Shown in pieces: positions 41,732 to 48,943 of a stretch of 64,000 nucleotides of DNA. Numbering within the stretch: position 1 is the first letter of the stretch; each line of letters opens with the position of its first letter. Where the stretch lies: positions 124,001-188,000 of the forward strand of contig JAGCWX010000028.1 of the NCBI GenBank assembly GCA_017961585.1, read 5' to 3'. The notes beneath the pieces are model-generated. The model saw nothing but the letters and a program-made list of their open reading frames with translations. It searched no databases and was not told the DNA's origin. A program made the position numbers and the translations under genes. This stretch comes from Elusimicrobiaceae bacterium (GTDB lineage Bacteria; Elusimicrobiota; Elusimicrobia; Elusimicrobiales; Elusimicrobiaceae).

Positions 41732-42178
41732 TTATAGCAGGTTCCCGCCGTTGTCCGGATTTCCTAACAAATCCAGGTCGGCACATTCACCTGTATCGTC
41801 ATCACTGCATACAATGCTTTGCAGTACGCAACCTTCAATGGTCCCCGTCAATGAATAATTCCATCCATCCTGACGAGTTGCTATTATTTCCGCCAAATTA
41901 CTCGTGGTAAGATTCAAAGTAAAATATTTAGATTTTACCACGTCTTTTTTGGCTTGCTCAATTAAACGAGTACGATTTCCCGAATCCGTCGGGAAGGAAT
42001 TCCCATTGACAATACATTGCGCACTGAGATACTCTCCCACAGACCGTACATTTGCAATCCCTTCCAAGGCGCGGCCTCTTTCTACCGTATTCCGGTATTT
42101 GGGCAACGCTATTGCAAACAACACACCCACAATCACCATTACAATTAATAATTCAATTAACGTAAATGCTTTCTTCAT
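41732..42178 (-). CDS. Type IV pilin-like protein 3
   Basis: 148 aa. MKKAFTLIELLIVMVIVGVL: a very short leader (MKKA), Phe at +1, Glu at +5, hydrophobic helix to ALPKYRNTVERGRALEG. The globular domain (35-148) has four cysteines, two pairs (residues near 55 and 117-134), and ends in a Gly/Asn-rich tail. AGGAGA ribosome site. It lies after a second, very short pilin-like gene in the same direction, 40 bases away, so the two could form a unit. Confidence 0.85.
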   Translation of the reverse strand: MKKAFTLIELLIVMVIVGVLFAIALPKYRNTVERGRALEGIANVRSVGEYLSAQCIVNGNSFPTDSGNRTRLIEQAKKDVVKSKYFTLNLTTSNLAEIIATRQDGWNYSLTGTIEGCVLQSIVCSDDDTGECADLDLLGNPDNGGNLL

Positions 42179-42218
42179 AATTTTCTCCTGCCGTTAAAAT
42201 TACAAAAATCTGAAAATT

Positions 42219-42431
42219 TTATTTGTCCAAATTATTGAGCGCACGCATGCGGTTTTCCTGTGCCGCATCCAGCTGATGTTGCACTTGCTGCGCCCGTTGC
42301 AACGCATTCATTTGGGTGGAGTGCTGCTCTTTTACCGTGCTTTTAAATTGTGGTAAAAATATCGCCAGCAATAGAGTGATTATCACCAATGCTACCAACA
42401 TGCTTAAAAAAGAGAGCCCTCTTTTGTTCAT
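42219..42431 (-). CDS. Very short pilin-like protein lacking Glu5
   Basis: 70 aa. MNKRG then LSFLSMLVALVIITLLLAIFLPQFKSTVKEQ: a basic leader ending in Gly, a pilin-type hydrophobic helix ending in P-x-F/Y, and then a charged coil rich in Gln (40-70) instead of a globular domain. Position +5 is Ser, not Glu, as in some minor (pseudo)pilins such as the GspK/PilX type, although those are much larger. Could be a tip or initiation component or simply a short membrane helix protein. TATAAT lies seven bases before the ATG and there is no ribosome site. Confidence 0.6.
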   Translation of the reverse strand: MNKRGLSFLSMLVALVIITLLLAIFLPQFKSTVKEQHSTQMNALQRAQQVQHQLDAAQENRMRALNNLDK

Positions 42432-42438
42432 ATATTTT

Positions 42439-42444
42439 ATTATA
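42439..42444 (-). promoter_or_regulatory. -10 box of the short pilin-like gene, near-leaderless
   Basis: Minus strand TATAAT, seven bases before the ATG at 42431; no -35 seen. Confidence 0.4.
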
Positions 42445-42486
42445 CAAATATTCTCTCTGATTTTATAGAATAAAGAAAAAAGCTCT

Positions 42487-43668
42487 ATGCGTACCCAATA
42501 CCTTTTCGGAACGTTATTTTGTTTAAACCTGCTTAATTATATAGACCGGCAAGCTCTTTATTCGCTATTTCCGCTACTGCAAATAGATTTGCAGTTAACG
42601 GATTTACAACTAGGGGCCCTTGCCTCTTGCTTTATGCTGGTTTACATGTGTTATGCCCCCCTGGTAGGGTATTTGGCCGACCGATCTTCCCGCCCGCGGC
42701 TGATTGGGCTTAGTGCCCTTTTGTGGAGCGGGGCCACGTTGGCCTGTGGGGCTGCTTGCAACTATATTTCTTTGTTTATTCCACGTGCATTAATCGGGGT
42801 AGGCGAGGGCGGATTTACCACCATTGCACAACCCTTTTTAGCCGAACATTATCCCGCTAAAAAACATGCCTCTGTGTTGGCTCTTTTCGGTTTGGCTTTG
42901 CCGGTGGGCAGTGCGCTGGGCTATATGCTAGGCGGGCTGATTGGTCATCACTGGGGATGGCGAATTGCCTTTATGGCAGTAGGAATCCCGGGAGTTTTTT
43001 TAGGGCTTTTGGCCTGGTTAGGGTTAAAAGACGTTGCGCGCGAAACGCAATCCCCTAAACTCCGCCCCACGTTAAAAGATTATTTCCCTTTATTTAAAAA
43101 CAAACCGTTTTTAAGTGTATGTTTTGCGCAAGCCATGAGCACTTTTGTGATGGGCGGCCTGGCGGCTTGGATGCCCATGTATTTACACCGTTATTTAGGT
43201 TGGGATACCGCCCAAGCAGGCACCCGCTTTGGGGGCCTGGTAATCATTTGCGGGGCAGTGGGCACGTTGCTGGGCGGAAAATTGGCCGCCCGGTGGATAG
43301 AAAAATCAAGCACGGCTTATTACAAACTCATTAGCATTGCATTTTTAGCGGCACTGCCGTTTTGCTGGCTCACACTTTGTGCCACTCATGAAGCCCTGGT
43401 CTTATTAGGTTTGGCAGCCGCTTTGACACTTTTGTTTATCCCTACCGGGGCGATTGCCGCCGCCCTCGTGGCCACCACGAGCGAAAACATCCGTTCCATG
43501 GCTTTTGCCTTAAATATTTTTATCATTCACTTGCTGGGGGATGCTATCTCGCCCACATTGGTAGGGTGGATTTCCGACGGGTGGAGTTTAAAAGCCGCGG
43601 TTTTCTGCTGCACGCTCATGCTGCTACCCGGCATTTGGGCTAGCTCCCGCACGGCCCATTCCATATAA
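42487..43668 (+). CDS. MFS transporter, Spinster-like
   Basis: 393 aa, 12 predicted helices. NLLNYIDRQALYSLFPLLQIDLQLTDLQLG matches the start of Spns/Spinster-type MFS carriers, followed by the loop motif GYLADRSSRPRLIG, RALIGVGEGGFTTIAQPFLAEHYP and the mid-protein GLALPVGSALGYMLGG. Substrate unknown (the family includes sphingolipid, lysolipid and sugar-phosphate-like exporters). Ribosome site weak (GAAAAAAGC). Single gene, divergent from the pilin pair. Confidence 0.85.
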   Translation: MRTQYLFGTLFCLNLLNYIDRQALYSLFPLLQIDLQLTDLQLGALASCFMLVYMCYAPLVGYLADRSSRPRLIGLSALLWSGATLACGAACNYISLFIPRALIGVGEGGFTTIAQPFLAEHYPAKKHASVLALFGLALPVGSALGYMLGGLIGHHWGWRIAFMAVGIPGVFLGLLAWLGLKDVARETQSPKLRPTLKDYFPLFKNKPFLSVCFAQAMSTFVMGGLAAWMPMYLHRYLGWDTAQAGTRFGGLVIICGAVGTLLGGKLAARWIEKSSTAYYKLISIAFLAALPFCWLTLCATHEALVLLGLAAALTLLFIPTGAIAAALVATTSENIRSMAFALNIFIIHLLGDAISPTLVGWISDGWSLKAAVFCCTLMLLPGIWASSRTAHSI

Positions 43669-43698
43669 AAATACCCCCTTGCTAGCAAGGGGGTTTAA
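43665..43698. terminator. Bidirectional terminator between MFS gene and 2-oxoacid oxidoreductase operon
   Basis: A perfect 11-bp inverted repeat (ACCCCCTTGCT/AGCAAGGGGGT, no loop bases, so a shorter stem forms) with A-rich left and T-rich right flanks between convergent genes. Confidence 0.75.
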
Positions 43699-43718
43699 AA
43701 CTACTTTCAAACGAATTT

Positions 43719-44255
43719 TTATTCTACCGCATCAAACCCGGCTTTGAGGGCTTTTTTGTTGAGCTCCAACATTTCCGGCTTGGCGCGTTTATAAACTTTC
43801 TTCATAGCGTCGGCTACACTTTCCAGCGTAACAGCTCCGGTCAGCTTCACAAACGCCCCCAACGCCACCAAATTGGCAATACGGTCCATGCCTAATTTTT
43901 GGGCGATCTCGTTACACGGCACGCAGACGGTTTTAATATCCGTACGCGTCGGGCGCGAGTTAATGAGCGAGCTATTCAAAATCAGCAACCCACCCTTTTT
44001 AAGCATGGGTTCAAACTTGGGTAAAGACGGCTCGTTCATTACAATCACGGTCTGCGGTGCGGATACAATGGGCGTGTATACTTCCCCGTCAGAAACCACA
44101 ACCGAACAGTTGGCCGTTCCACCGCGCATTTCCGGCCCGTAGGAAGGCAACCAGCTGGCATTTAATTTATTTTCCACGCCGGCTTGCGCCAGTAAAATTC
44201 CGGCAGAAACAACCCCTTGTCCACCAAATCCGGCAATTCTAATTCCTTGATACAT
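43719..44255 (-). CDS. 2-Oxoacid:ferredoxin oxidoreductase gamma subunit
   Basis: 178 aa. GFGGQGVVSAGILLAQAGVE and PSYGPEMRGGTANCSVVVSD are the diagnostic motifs of the gamma subunit of KorC/VorA-type enzymes. Last gene of the operon; its ATG shares one base with the stop of the beta subunit (TAATG). The complex oxidises 2-oxoacids to acyl-CoA with reduction of ferredoxin. Confidence 0.92.
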   Translation of the reverse strand: MYQGIRIAGFGGQGVVSAGILLAQAGVENKLNASWLPSYGPEMRGGTANCSVVVSDGEVYTPIVSAPQTVIVMNEPSLPKFEPMLKKGGLLILNSSLINSRPTRTDIKTVCVPCNEIAQKLGMDRIANLVALGAFVKLTGAVTLESVADAMKKVYKRAKPEMLELNKKALKAGFDAVE

Positions 44256-45001
44256 TATTTGGCCCCCTCGTCCTTAAATACACCCAACGGATATTGTGGC
44301 ATCATTTTGGTGCGCACAAATTCCAGGGCTTGTTCCACATTGGCGTGCCAGTTGGTGGGGCATTGAGAAATCACTTCCACCATGGAAAACCCTACCCCGT
44401 TGGCCTGGTTTTCAAACGCTTTTTTAAGGTATTGCTTGGTTTTAAGCACGTTTTGCGGATTATCTACCGCACCGCGCGCCAAAAATTTGCTCCCTGTAAT
44501 TTGCGCCAACATTTCACACATATTGATCGGCCAACCTTGCAACTTTGGGTCGCGCCCTTTGGGGGCGGTGGTGGCCACTTGGCCCACAAGCGTAGTCGGG
44601 GCCATTTGTCCGCCGGTCATCCCGTAGATAGCGTTATTGATAAAAATTACGGTAATGTTTTCGCTGCGCACAGCGGCGTGTACAATTTCGGCCATACCGA
44701 TAGAGGCCAAATCCCCGTCTCCCTGGTACGAAAACACAATCGCTTGCGGTTTGGAGCGTTTGATTCCGGTTGCAATAGCCGGGCCGCGCCCGTGTGCACC
44801 TTGCACACAATCACACGCAAAATAAGAGTCGGCAAACACGGCACACCCCACCGGGGCCACGCCGATCGCGCGGTCGGACAATTTCAACTCGTCCAGCGTT
44901 TCCCCGATCAAGCGGTGCACAATCCCGTGCCCACAGCCGGGGCAATAGTGCATGGGGACGTCGGTCAACATACTTGGTTTTTTCGCTAAAATGGTACTCA
45001 T
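44255..45001 (-). CDS. 2-Oxoacid:ferredoxin oxidoreductase beta (TPP) subunit
   Basis: 248 aa. Carries the thiamine diphosphate site: YCPGCGHGIVHRL, GRGPAIATGIKRSKP, the motif GDGDLASIGMAEIVHAA and NNAIYGMTGGQMAPTT. Overlaps the alpha gene by ATGA and the gamma gene by one base. It has no cluster-binding cysteine set of its own, so electrons leave through the small ferredoxin-like subunit. Confidence 0.93.
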   Translation of the reverse strand: MSTILAKKPSMLTDVPMHYCPGCGHGIVHRLIGETLDELKLSDRAIGVAPVGCAVFADSYFACDCVQGAHGRGPAIATGIKRSKPQAIVFSYQGDGDLASIGMAEIVHAAVRSENITVIFINNAIYGMTGGQMAPTTLVGQVATTAPKGRDPKLQGWPINMCEMLAQITGSKFLARGAVDNPQNVLKTKQYLKKAFENQANGVGFSMVEVISQCPTNWHANVEQALEFVRTKMMPQYPLGVFKDEGAK

Positions 45002-46164
45002 TTGTTCGCCCCCTTGTTATCGCCTTGCACGCCTAACGCTAAATCGCGCCGGCAGTCATAGGTAAATCCTTTGGCGTGTTCTTGCAAAGAGAACAACCCT
45101 TCTTTGCCCCCGCTTAAGAGCGAGCGCGCCGCCGTTAAAATTTGTGCGCCGTCGGGCTGGCCGCCGGCCGGATAAGCATTAAGCCCCACCGGGGTTTTAT
45201 CGCCTACCGCCAATTTAACATCTTGCACCAGCTGGCCCAAGCTTTGTTCCACCACCAAAATCCCTTTGGCTTTATCGGTTAATTGTGCCAAACGTTTGGA
45301 CGGGAACGGCCACAGCGTAATCGGGCGGAAAAGCCCTACTTTAAGCCCTTGCTCTTTGGCGTGATTGACGGCCTCCAAGCATGCGCGGGAAGATAACCCG
45401 TACGCCACTAAAATCACGTCGGCATCTTCGCAATTACGTTCTTCAAAACGTTGTTCGGTTTCTTCCACTAGGCCATAGCGTTTAGCGCGGTCCACCACGT
45501 CGGCAATCAAGTTATCGCCTTTGTAAGAAAACACGTTGCGTTTGCCACGTCCGTTCTTGTGGATGTCCACCGCCCAGTCAAATTTCCCTAGTTTATTGGG
45601 GTCCACCGGATCAAAATTAAAGGCCATGCTTTCCATCATTTGGCCCAAAATCCCATCGGCCAAAATCATAGCGGGCATACGGTATTTTTCGGCCAAATCA
45701 AAAGCCAATTTGGGGAAGTTGCCCAGTTCTTCTACCGAGTTGGGTGCCAGCACAATCACGTGGTAGTCCCCGTTACCGCCGCCGCGGGTAGCTTGGAAAT
45801 AATCCCCTTGCGCACCGGAAATACTCCCTAGTCCGGGCCCGCCGCGCATCACGTTGACGATTAGGCACGGCAAATCGGCGCTGGCCAAGTAGGTAATGCC
45901 TTCTTGCTTCAAGCTGACCCCCGGCGAGGAGGAAGACGTCATACTGCGCGTACCGGTAGCGGCTGCGCCGTAGACCATGTTGATAGCGGCCACTTCACTT
46001 TCGGCCTGTACAAAAGCACCGCCGGCATCGGCAATATGGGCCGACATATATTCCGGCACTTCGTTTTGCGGGGTAATGGGATACCCGGCAAAGAAACGCA
46101 CCCCGGCGCGGATAGCGCCTTCAGCCAGGGCCTCGTTCCCTTTTCTAAGTGTTTTTTGAGTCAT
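44998..46164 (-). CDS. 2-Oxoacid:ferredoxin oxidoreductase alpha subunit (VorB/KorA-like)
   Basis: 388 aa. KGNEALAEGAIRAGVRFFAGYPITPQNEVPEYM is the pyrimidine-binding start; SEVAAINMVYGAAATGTRSMTSSSSPGVSLKQEG and VNVMRGGPGLGSISGAQGDYFQATRGGGNGDYH follow. Sequence flavour is closest to the branched-chain enzyme (3-methyl-2-oxobutanoate, VorB) but 2-oxoglutarate (Kor) cannot be ruled out from sequence alone. In an amino-acid fermenter it would oxidise transaminated amino acids, giving acyl-CoA for ATP synthesis. Confidence 0.9.
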   Translation of the reverse strand: MTQKTLRKGNEALAEGAIRAGVRFFAGYPITPQNEVPEYMSAHIADAGGAFVQAESEVAAINMVYGAAATGTRSMTSSSSPGVSLKQEGITYLASADLPCLIVNVMRGGPGLGSISGAQGDYFQATRGGGNGDYHVIVLAPNSVEELGNFPKLAFDLAEKYRMPAMILADGILGQMMESMAFNFDPVDPNKLGKFDWAVDIHKNGRGKRNVFSYKGDNLIADVVDRAKRYGLVEETEQRFEERNCEDADVILVAYGLSSRACLEAVNHAKEQGLKVGLFRPITLWPFPSKRLAQLTDKAKGILVVEQSLGQLVQDVKLAVGDKTPVGLNAYPAGGQPDGAQILTAARSLLSGGKEGLFSLQEHAKGFTYDCRRDLALGVQGDNKGANK

Positions 46165-46170
46165 AAAAAA

Positions 46171-46377
46171 TTAGTCCTTTAAAACGGTAATAGCAATATC
46201 GGGGCACATCACGTAGCACATTTTGCACCCAATACAGTCTTGCGGGCGTTCTTGCACCGCGGGGAAATATCCCTTTTTGCTGATGGTTTTGCTTTTGCCC
46301 AAACATTTTTTAGGGCATACGCTTACGCATAAGTAACACGCTTTGCAGCGGTTGTCATCTACTTCTATTCTTGGCAT
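46171..46377 (-). CDS. Ferredoxin-like delta subunit, two [4Fe-4S]
   Basis: 68 aa from the ATG at 46377 (MPRIEVDDNRCKACYLC), with GGAG six bases upstream; longer starts run into the divergent gene's promoter. Two C-x2-C-x2-C-x3-C sets (CKACYLCVSVCPKKC and CIGCKMCYVMCP) bind two [4Fe-4S] clusters. First gene of the operon, six bases before the alpha gene, so it is the electron-transfer subunit of the complex. Confidence 0.94.
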   Translation of the reverse strand: MPRIEVDDNRCKACYLCVSVCPKKCLGKSKTISKKGYFPAVQERPQDCIGCKMCYVMCPDIAITVLKD

Positions 46378-46423
46378 AAATCTCCTTAAAGGGCACAGGG
46401 CCCTATCTTTATTGTAAGTCTTT

Positions 46424-46452
46424 TTGCGGCACAAATGCAATAATGCTACAAT
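46424..46452 (+). promoter_or_regulatory. Promoter of fRMsr gene, leaderless layout
   Basis: TTGCGG (46424-46429), 17-base spacer ending in TGC, TACAAT (46447-46452), then six bases (ACCTAC) to the ATG at 46459. No ribosome site. Confidence 0.65.
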
Positions 46453-46458
46453 ACCTAC

Positions 46459-46920
46459 ATGACCAAAATTCAATCGTACGAACTTTTACTGCGTCAATTG
46501 GAAGGGCTTTTATCTATAGAGACAGACTCAGTAGCCAATATGGCTAATATGTCCGCTGTATTGTTTAATGAACTGGAAAATTTGAACTGGGCCGGGTTTT
46601 ATGTCTTGCGCGAAGGGACTTTGGTCCTAGGCCCCTTTCAAGGCAAGCCGGCTTGTGTGCGCATTGCCCTGGGCAAGGGCGTGTGCGGCACCGCAGCGCA
46701 AACCGGGCAAACGCAACGAGTGGAAGATGTTCACCAATTCCCCGGGCATATCGCGTGCGACAGTGCCTCTAATAGCGAAATCGTTATCCCTATCTTCAAA
46801 AACGGCGCCGTGTGGGGTGTATTGGACATAGATTCCCCTGTTTTGGCCCGCTTTGACCAAACCGACCGGCTTTACTTGGAAAAATCCGTCAAATTGTTTG
46901 AGAAATATACCCATCTATAG
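46459..46920 (+). CDS. Free methionine-(R)-sulfoxide reductase (GAF domain)
   Basis: 153 aa, single GAF domain. NLNWAGFYVLREGTLVLGPFQGKPACVRIALGKGVCG and HIACDSASNSEIVIPI contain the three cysteines (66, 76, 100) used by the fRMsr family to reduce free L-methionine-R-sulfoxide; DIDSP near the C-terminus is also conserved. It repairs oxidised methionine in the cytoplasm. Divergent from the ferredoxin oxidoreductase operon. The reading frame starts at the position where transcription is predicted to begin. Confidence 0.9.
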   Translation: MTKIQSYELLLRQLEGLLSIETDSVANMANMSAVLFNELENLNWAGFYVLREGTLVLGPFQGKPACVRIALGKGVCGTAAQTGQTQRVEDVHQFPGHIACDSASNSEIVIPIFKNGAVWGVLDIDSPVLARFDQTDRLYLEKSVKLFEKYTHL

Positions 46921-46946
46921 ACAGCGGCAAATCCAATAAAATAAAG

Positions 46947-47033
46947 GTCATCCCCAAAGGTTTTCATTGGGGATCCCCACCTTGCGATTGTTATAAGCGG
47001 TGGAGATTCCCGATTACAGATTTCGGGAATGAC
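46947..47033. repeat. 87-base nested palindromic element
   Basis: The ends GTCAT and ATGAC are inverted repeats. Left arm CATCCCC-AAAGGTTTTCATT-GGGGAT and right arm ATTCCCG-ATTACAGATTT-CGGGAAT are hairpins, and GGGGATCCCCACC pairs imperfectly with GGTGGAGATTCCC across a 17-base centre. It lies alone between the fRMsr stop and tRNA-Phe. Looks like a small dispersed (REP- or MITE-like) element; only one copy is in this window. Confidence 0.65.
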
Positions 47034-47056
47034 ACGAAGATTAACTACTAAACCAC

Positions 47057-47086
47057 TTGCCAGCAAAACCACTAATTTTGTATTAT
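47057..47086 (+). promoter_or_regulatory. Promoter of tRNA-Phe
   Basis: TTGCCA (47057-47062), 18-base spacer, TATTAT (47081-47086), 11 bases before the tRNA. Confidence 0.5.
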
Positions 47087-47097
47087 ATATGAGTAAT

Positions 47098-47169
47098 GCC
47101 GAGGTAGCTCAGTGGTAGAGCACTGGTCTGAAAAACCAGGTGTCGACAGTTCGATCCTGTCCCTCGGCA
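47098..47169 (+). tRNA. tRNA-Phe (GAA)
   Basis: 72 nt: acceptor GCCGAGG/CCTCGGC with discriminator A, D arm GCTC/GAGC, anticodon stem CTGGT/ACCAG with loop CTGAAAA (anticodon GAA), T arm GACAG/CTGTC. CCA not encoded; a T-run follows at 47171. Confidence 0.96.
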
Positions 47170-47195
47170 TTCTTTTTTGTCTTAATTTCGCTTGT

Positions 47196-48368
47196 TTATT
47201 TCGCTTGTATCAGTGCAAAGTGCAAGTATTCCGTTTCCGGCATACCAATTAAGATCGGGTGATCCTTGGCCTGGCCGCGCAGTTCCACCAGCACCGCTTG
47301 CCGCCCGGCCTTGCTGGCCCCTTGGCGGATGATGTCCACAAACAGCTCGCGCGAAATATGGTGGCTGCAAGTAGAAAACGCCAAGTAATTGCCGGGCTTC
47401 ATCCCTTCTAGCGCCATCTTCACCAATTTTACATACAATCCCACCGCCTGCGGGAGTGCCTTGCGGCTTTTTACAAAAGCGGGCGGATCCAGTAAAATCA
47501 TATCCGGCTGATCGGGCAGTTCGCCTTTTTTAAGGGCGGAAAGCAGCCGTTCGGCATCGTCGCGATGAAAGACCACGCGGTCTTGCACGCCGTTAAGCTC
47601 GGCGTTCTTTTTAGCACATTCCACGGCCGCGGCAGAGGAATCGCACCCCCACACTTGCGTAGCACCGGCCAACGCCGCCGTAATGCCAAACGAACCGATA
47701 TACGAATACAAATCCAGCACCAGTTTATCTTTAAAATAAGGTTTTAAAAACTCGCGGTTTTCGCGCTGATCAAAGTAAAAACCGGTTTTTTGTCCGCCGC
47801 GCAAGGGCACTAAATACTTTACACCGTTTTCTTCAATTTCCACTTGCTCGGGCACTTCGCCGATAATTTCCGGTGTGTTGGTCAGCCCTTCCAGCGCGCG
47901 AAAGGAGCTATCGTTTTTGTAATAAATCCCGGCGGGTTTAAAAATCTTTTGCAAGGCCTTAGTAATTTGCGGTTTTAATTTTTCCATCCCCGCGGTTAAT
48001 ACATCCACCACCAAAACATCGCCGTAGCGGTCTACCACCAAGCCGGGCATGTTGTCGGCCTCGCCATAGCACATACGCCCGTATTTGCGCACACCGATTT
48101 CTTTGCGGTAGCTGTAGGCATTATCCAAGTGTTCAAACACAAAATCATCCGCTAATTCTGCTTCGCCTTTTTGTAACAAACGCACCGCAATTAAACTATG
48201 CGGGTTGAAATATCCATGCCCAATTTGTTTTCCTTCGTGACTTACCACCCGCACCAACGTGCCGGGTTCAATAGAAGTATCCAGCCCGTCAATCTCGTTG
48301 GAAAAAATCCACCAATGTCCCGCCTGCAAACGGCGTTCTTCTTTGGCTTTGAGTTTAATTTCTTCCAT
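47196..48368 (-). CDS. RlmI-like class I rRNA methyltransferase with PUA domain
   Basis: 390 aa from the ATG at 48368, which overlaps the pyrE-like stop (TAATG). Residues 1-75 form a PUA domain (IKLKAKEERRLQAGHWWIFSNEIDGL). Then comes a central beta region and a Rossmann SAM domain: VLDLYSYIGSFGITAALAGATQVWGCDSS, DDAERLLSAL, and the motif MILLDPPAFVKSR, plus a late FSTCSHH with a cysteine. This is the RlmI/RlmK layout that makes 5-methylcytosine in 23S rRNA. End of a five-gene operon (lipM-like, M50-like, AsmA-like, pyrE, this gene). Confidence 0.87.
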   Translation of the reverse strand: MEEIKLKAKEERRLQAGHWWIFSNEIDGLDTSIEPGTLVRVVSHEGKQIGHGYFNPHSLIAVRLLQKGEAELADDFVFEHLDNAYSYRKEIGVRKYGRMCYGEADNMPGLVVDRYGDVLVVDVLTAGMEKLKPQITKALQKIFKPAGIYYKNDSSFRALEGLTNTPEIIGEVPEQVEIEENGVKYLVPLRGGQKTGFYFDQRENREFLKPYFKDKLVLDLYSYIGSFGITAALAGATQVWGCDSSAAAVECAKKNAELNGVQDRVVFHRDDAERLLSALKKGELPDQPDMILLDPPAFVKSRKALPQAVGLYVKLVKMALEGMKPGNYLAFSTCSHHISRELFVDIIRQGASKAGRQAVLVELRGQAKDHPILIGMPETEYLHFALIQAK

Positions 48369-48943
48369 TACTGCATGTCCTCCATGCGGGTAAAGGGCAA
48401 CTTGGCCGCACACAGCGGGCATTGCGTAGCGCTGAAGGTTTGCATCGGGTAAGAAAGCAAGGCCCGCAGCGGTACGGTTAGCGGCAAATATCCCATGGAG
48501 CGGTCCACAATCACGCCCACGCCTACTACGTCGCCACCCAAGCGGTTGACCAAATCAATAGCGCGGTTGATTTTGCGGCCCGATACGGCCACATCGTCCA
48601 CAATTAAAATCTTTTCGCCGGGTTTAATGGAAAAATTATGCTTCAAAATCATTTCACCGTTTTCATCTTTAGAAGCAAAAATAGCCCGCACGCCGCGCGC
48701 ACGCGCTACTTCTTGCGCCAGCACAGAGTCCGACGGGGTAAGCGCCAGCACTACATCTACTTTTTGTGCAAATTTATCCGACAGCGCCCCCGCAATCTTT
48801 TGTGCTAAATTGGGGTGCTGCAGCAGCAAAGACGTTTGAATATACGTTTGGCTGTGGAATCCCGAGGGCATTTCAAAGTGCCCTTCTACAATGGCCCCAT
48901 GCTCTTGCAAGAGGCAAAGTACGTCTAAGTTATTTCGTGGCAT
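48368..48943 (-). CDS. pyrE: Orotate phosphoribosyltransferase
   Basis: 191 aa from the ATG at 48943 with GGAG upstream. GHFEMPSGFHSQTYIQTSLLL matches the orotate-binding start; the PRPP motif ILIVDDVAVSGRKINRAIDLV (about residues 110-130) is complete. It joins orotate to PRPP in pyrimidine synthesis. A C-terminal extension holds two close cysteines (CPLC). The gene overlaps the AsmA-like gene by 14 bases. Other pyr genes are not adjacent; a different phosphoribosyltransferase is possible but less likely. Confidence 0.82.
   Translation of the reverse strand: MPRNNLDVLCLLQEHGAIVEGHFEMPSGFHSQTYIQTSLLLQHPNLAQKIAGALSDKFAQKVDVVLALTPSDSVLAQEVARARGVRAIFASKDENGEMILKHNFSIKPGEKILIVDDVAVSGRKINRAIDLVNRLGGDVVGVGVIVDRSMGYLPLTVPLRALLSYPMQTFSATQCPLCAAKLPFTRMEDMQ

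Noticed and set aside
46947-47033. Terminator of the fRMsr gene
   Set aside because: The stems have no T-run on either strand and are nested as in mobile repeats.
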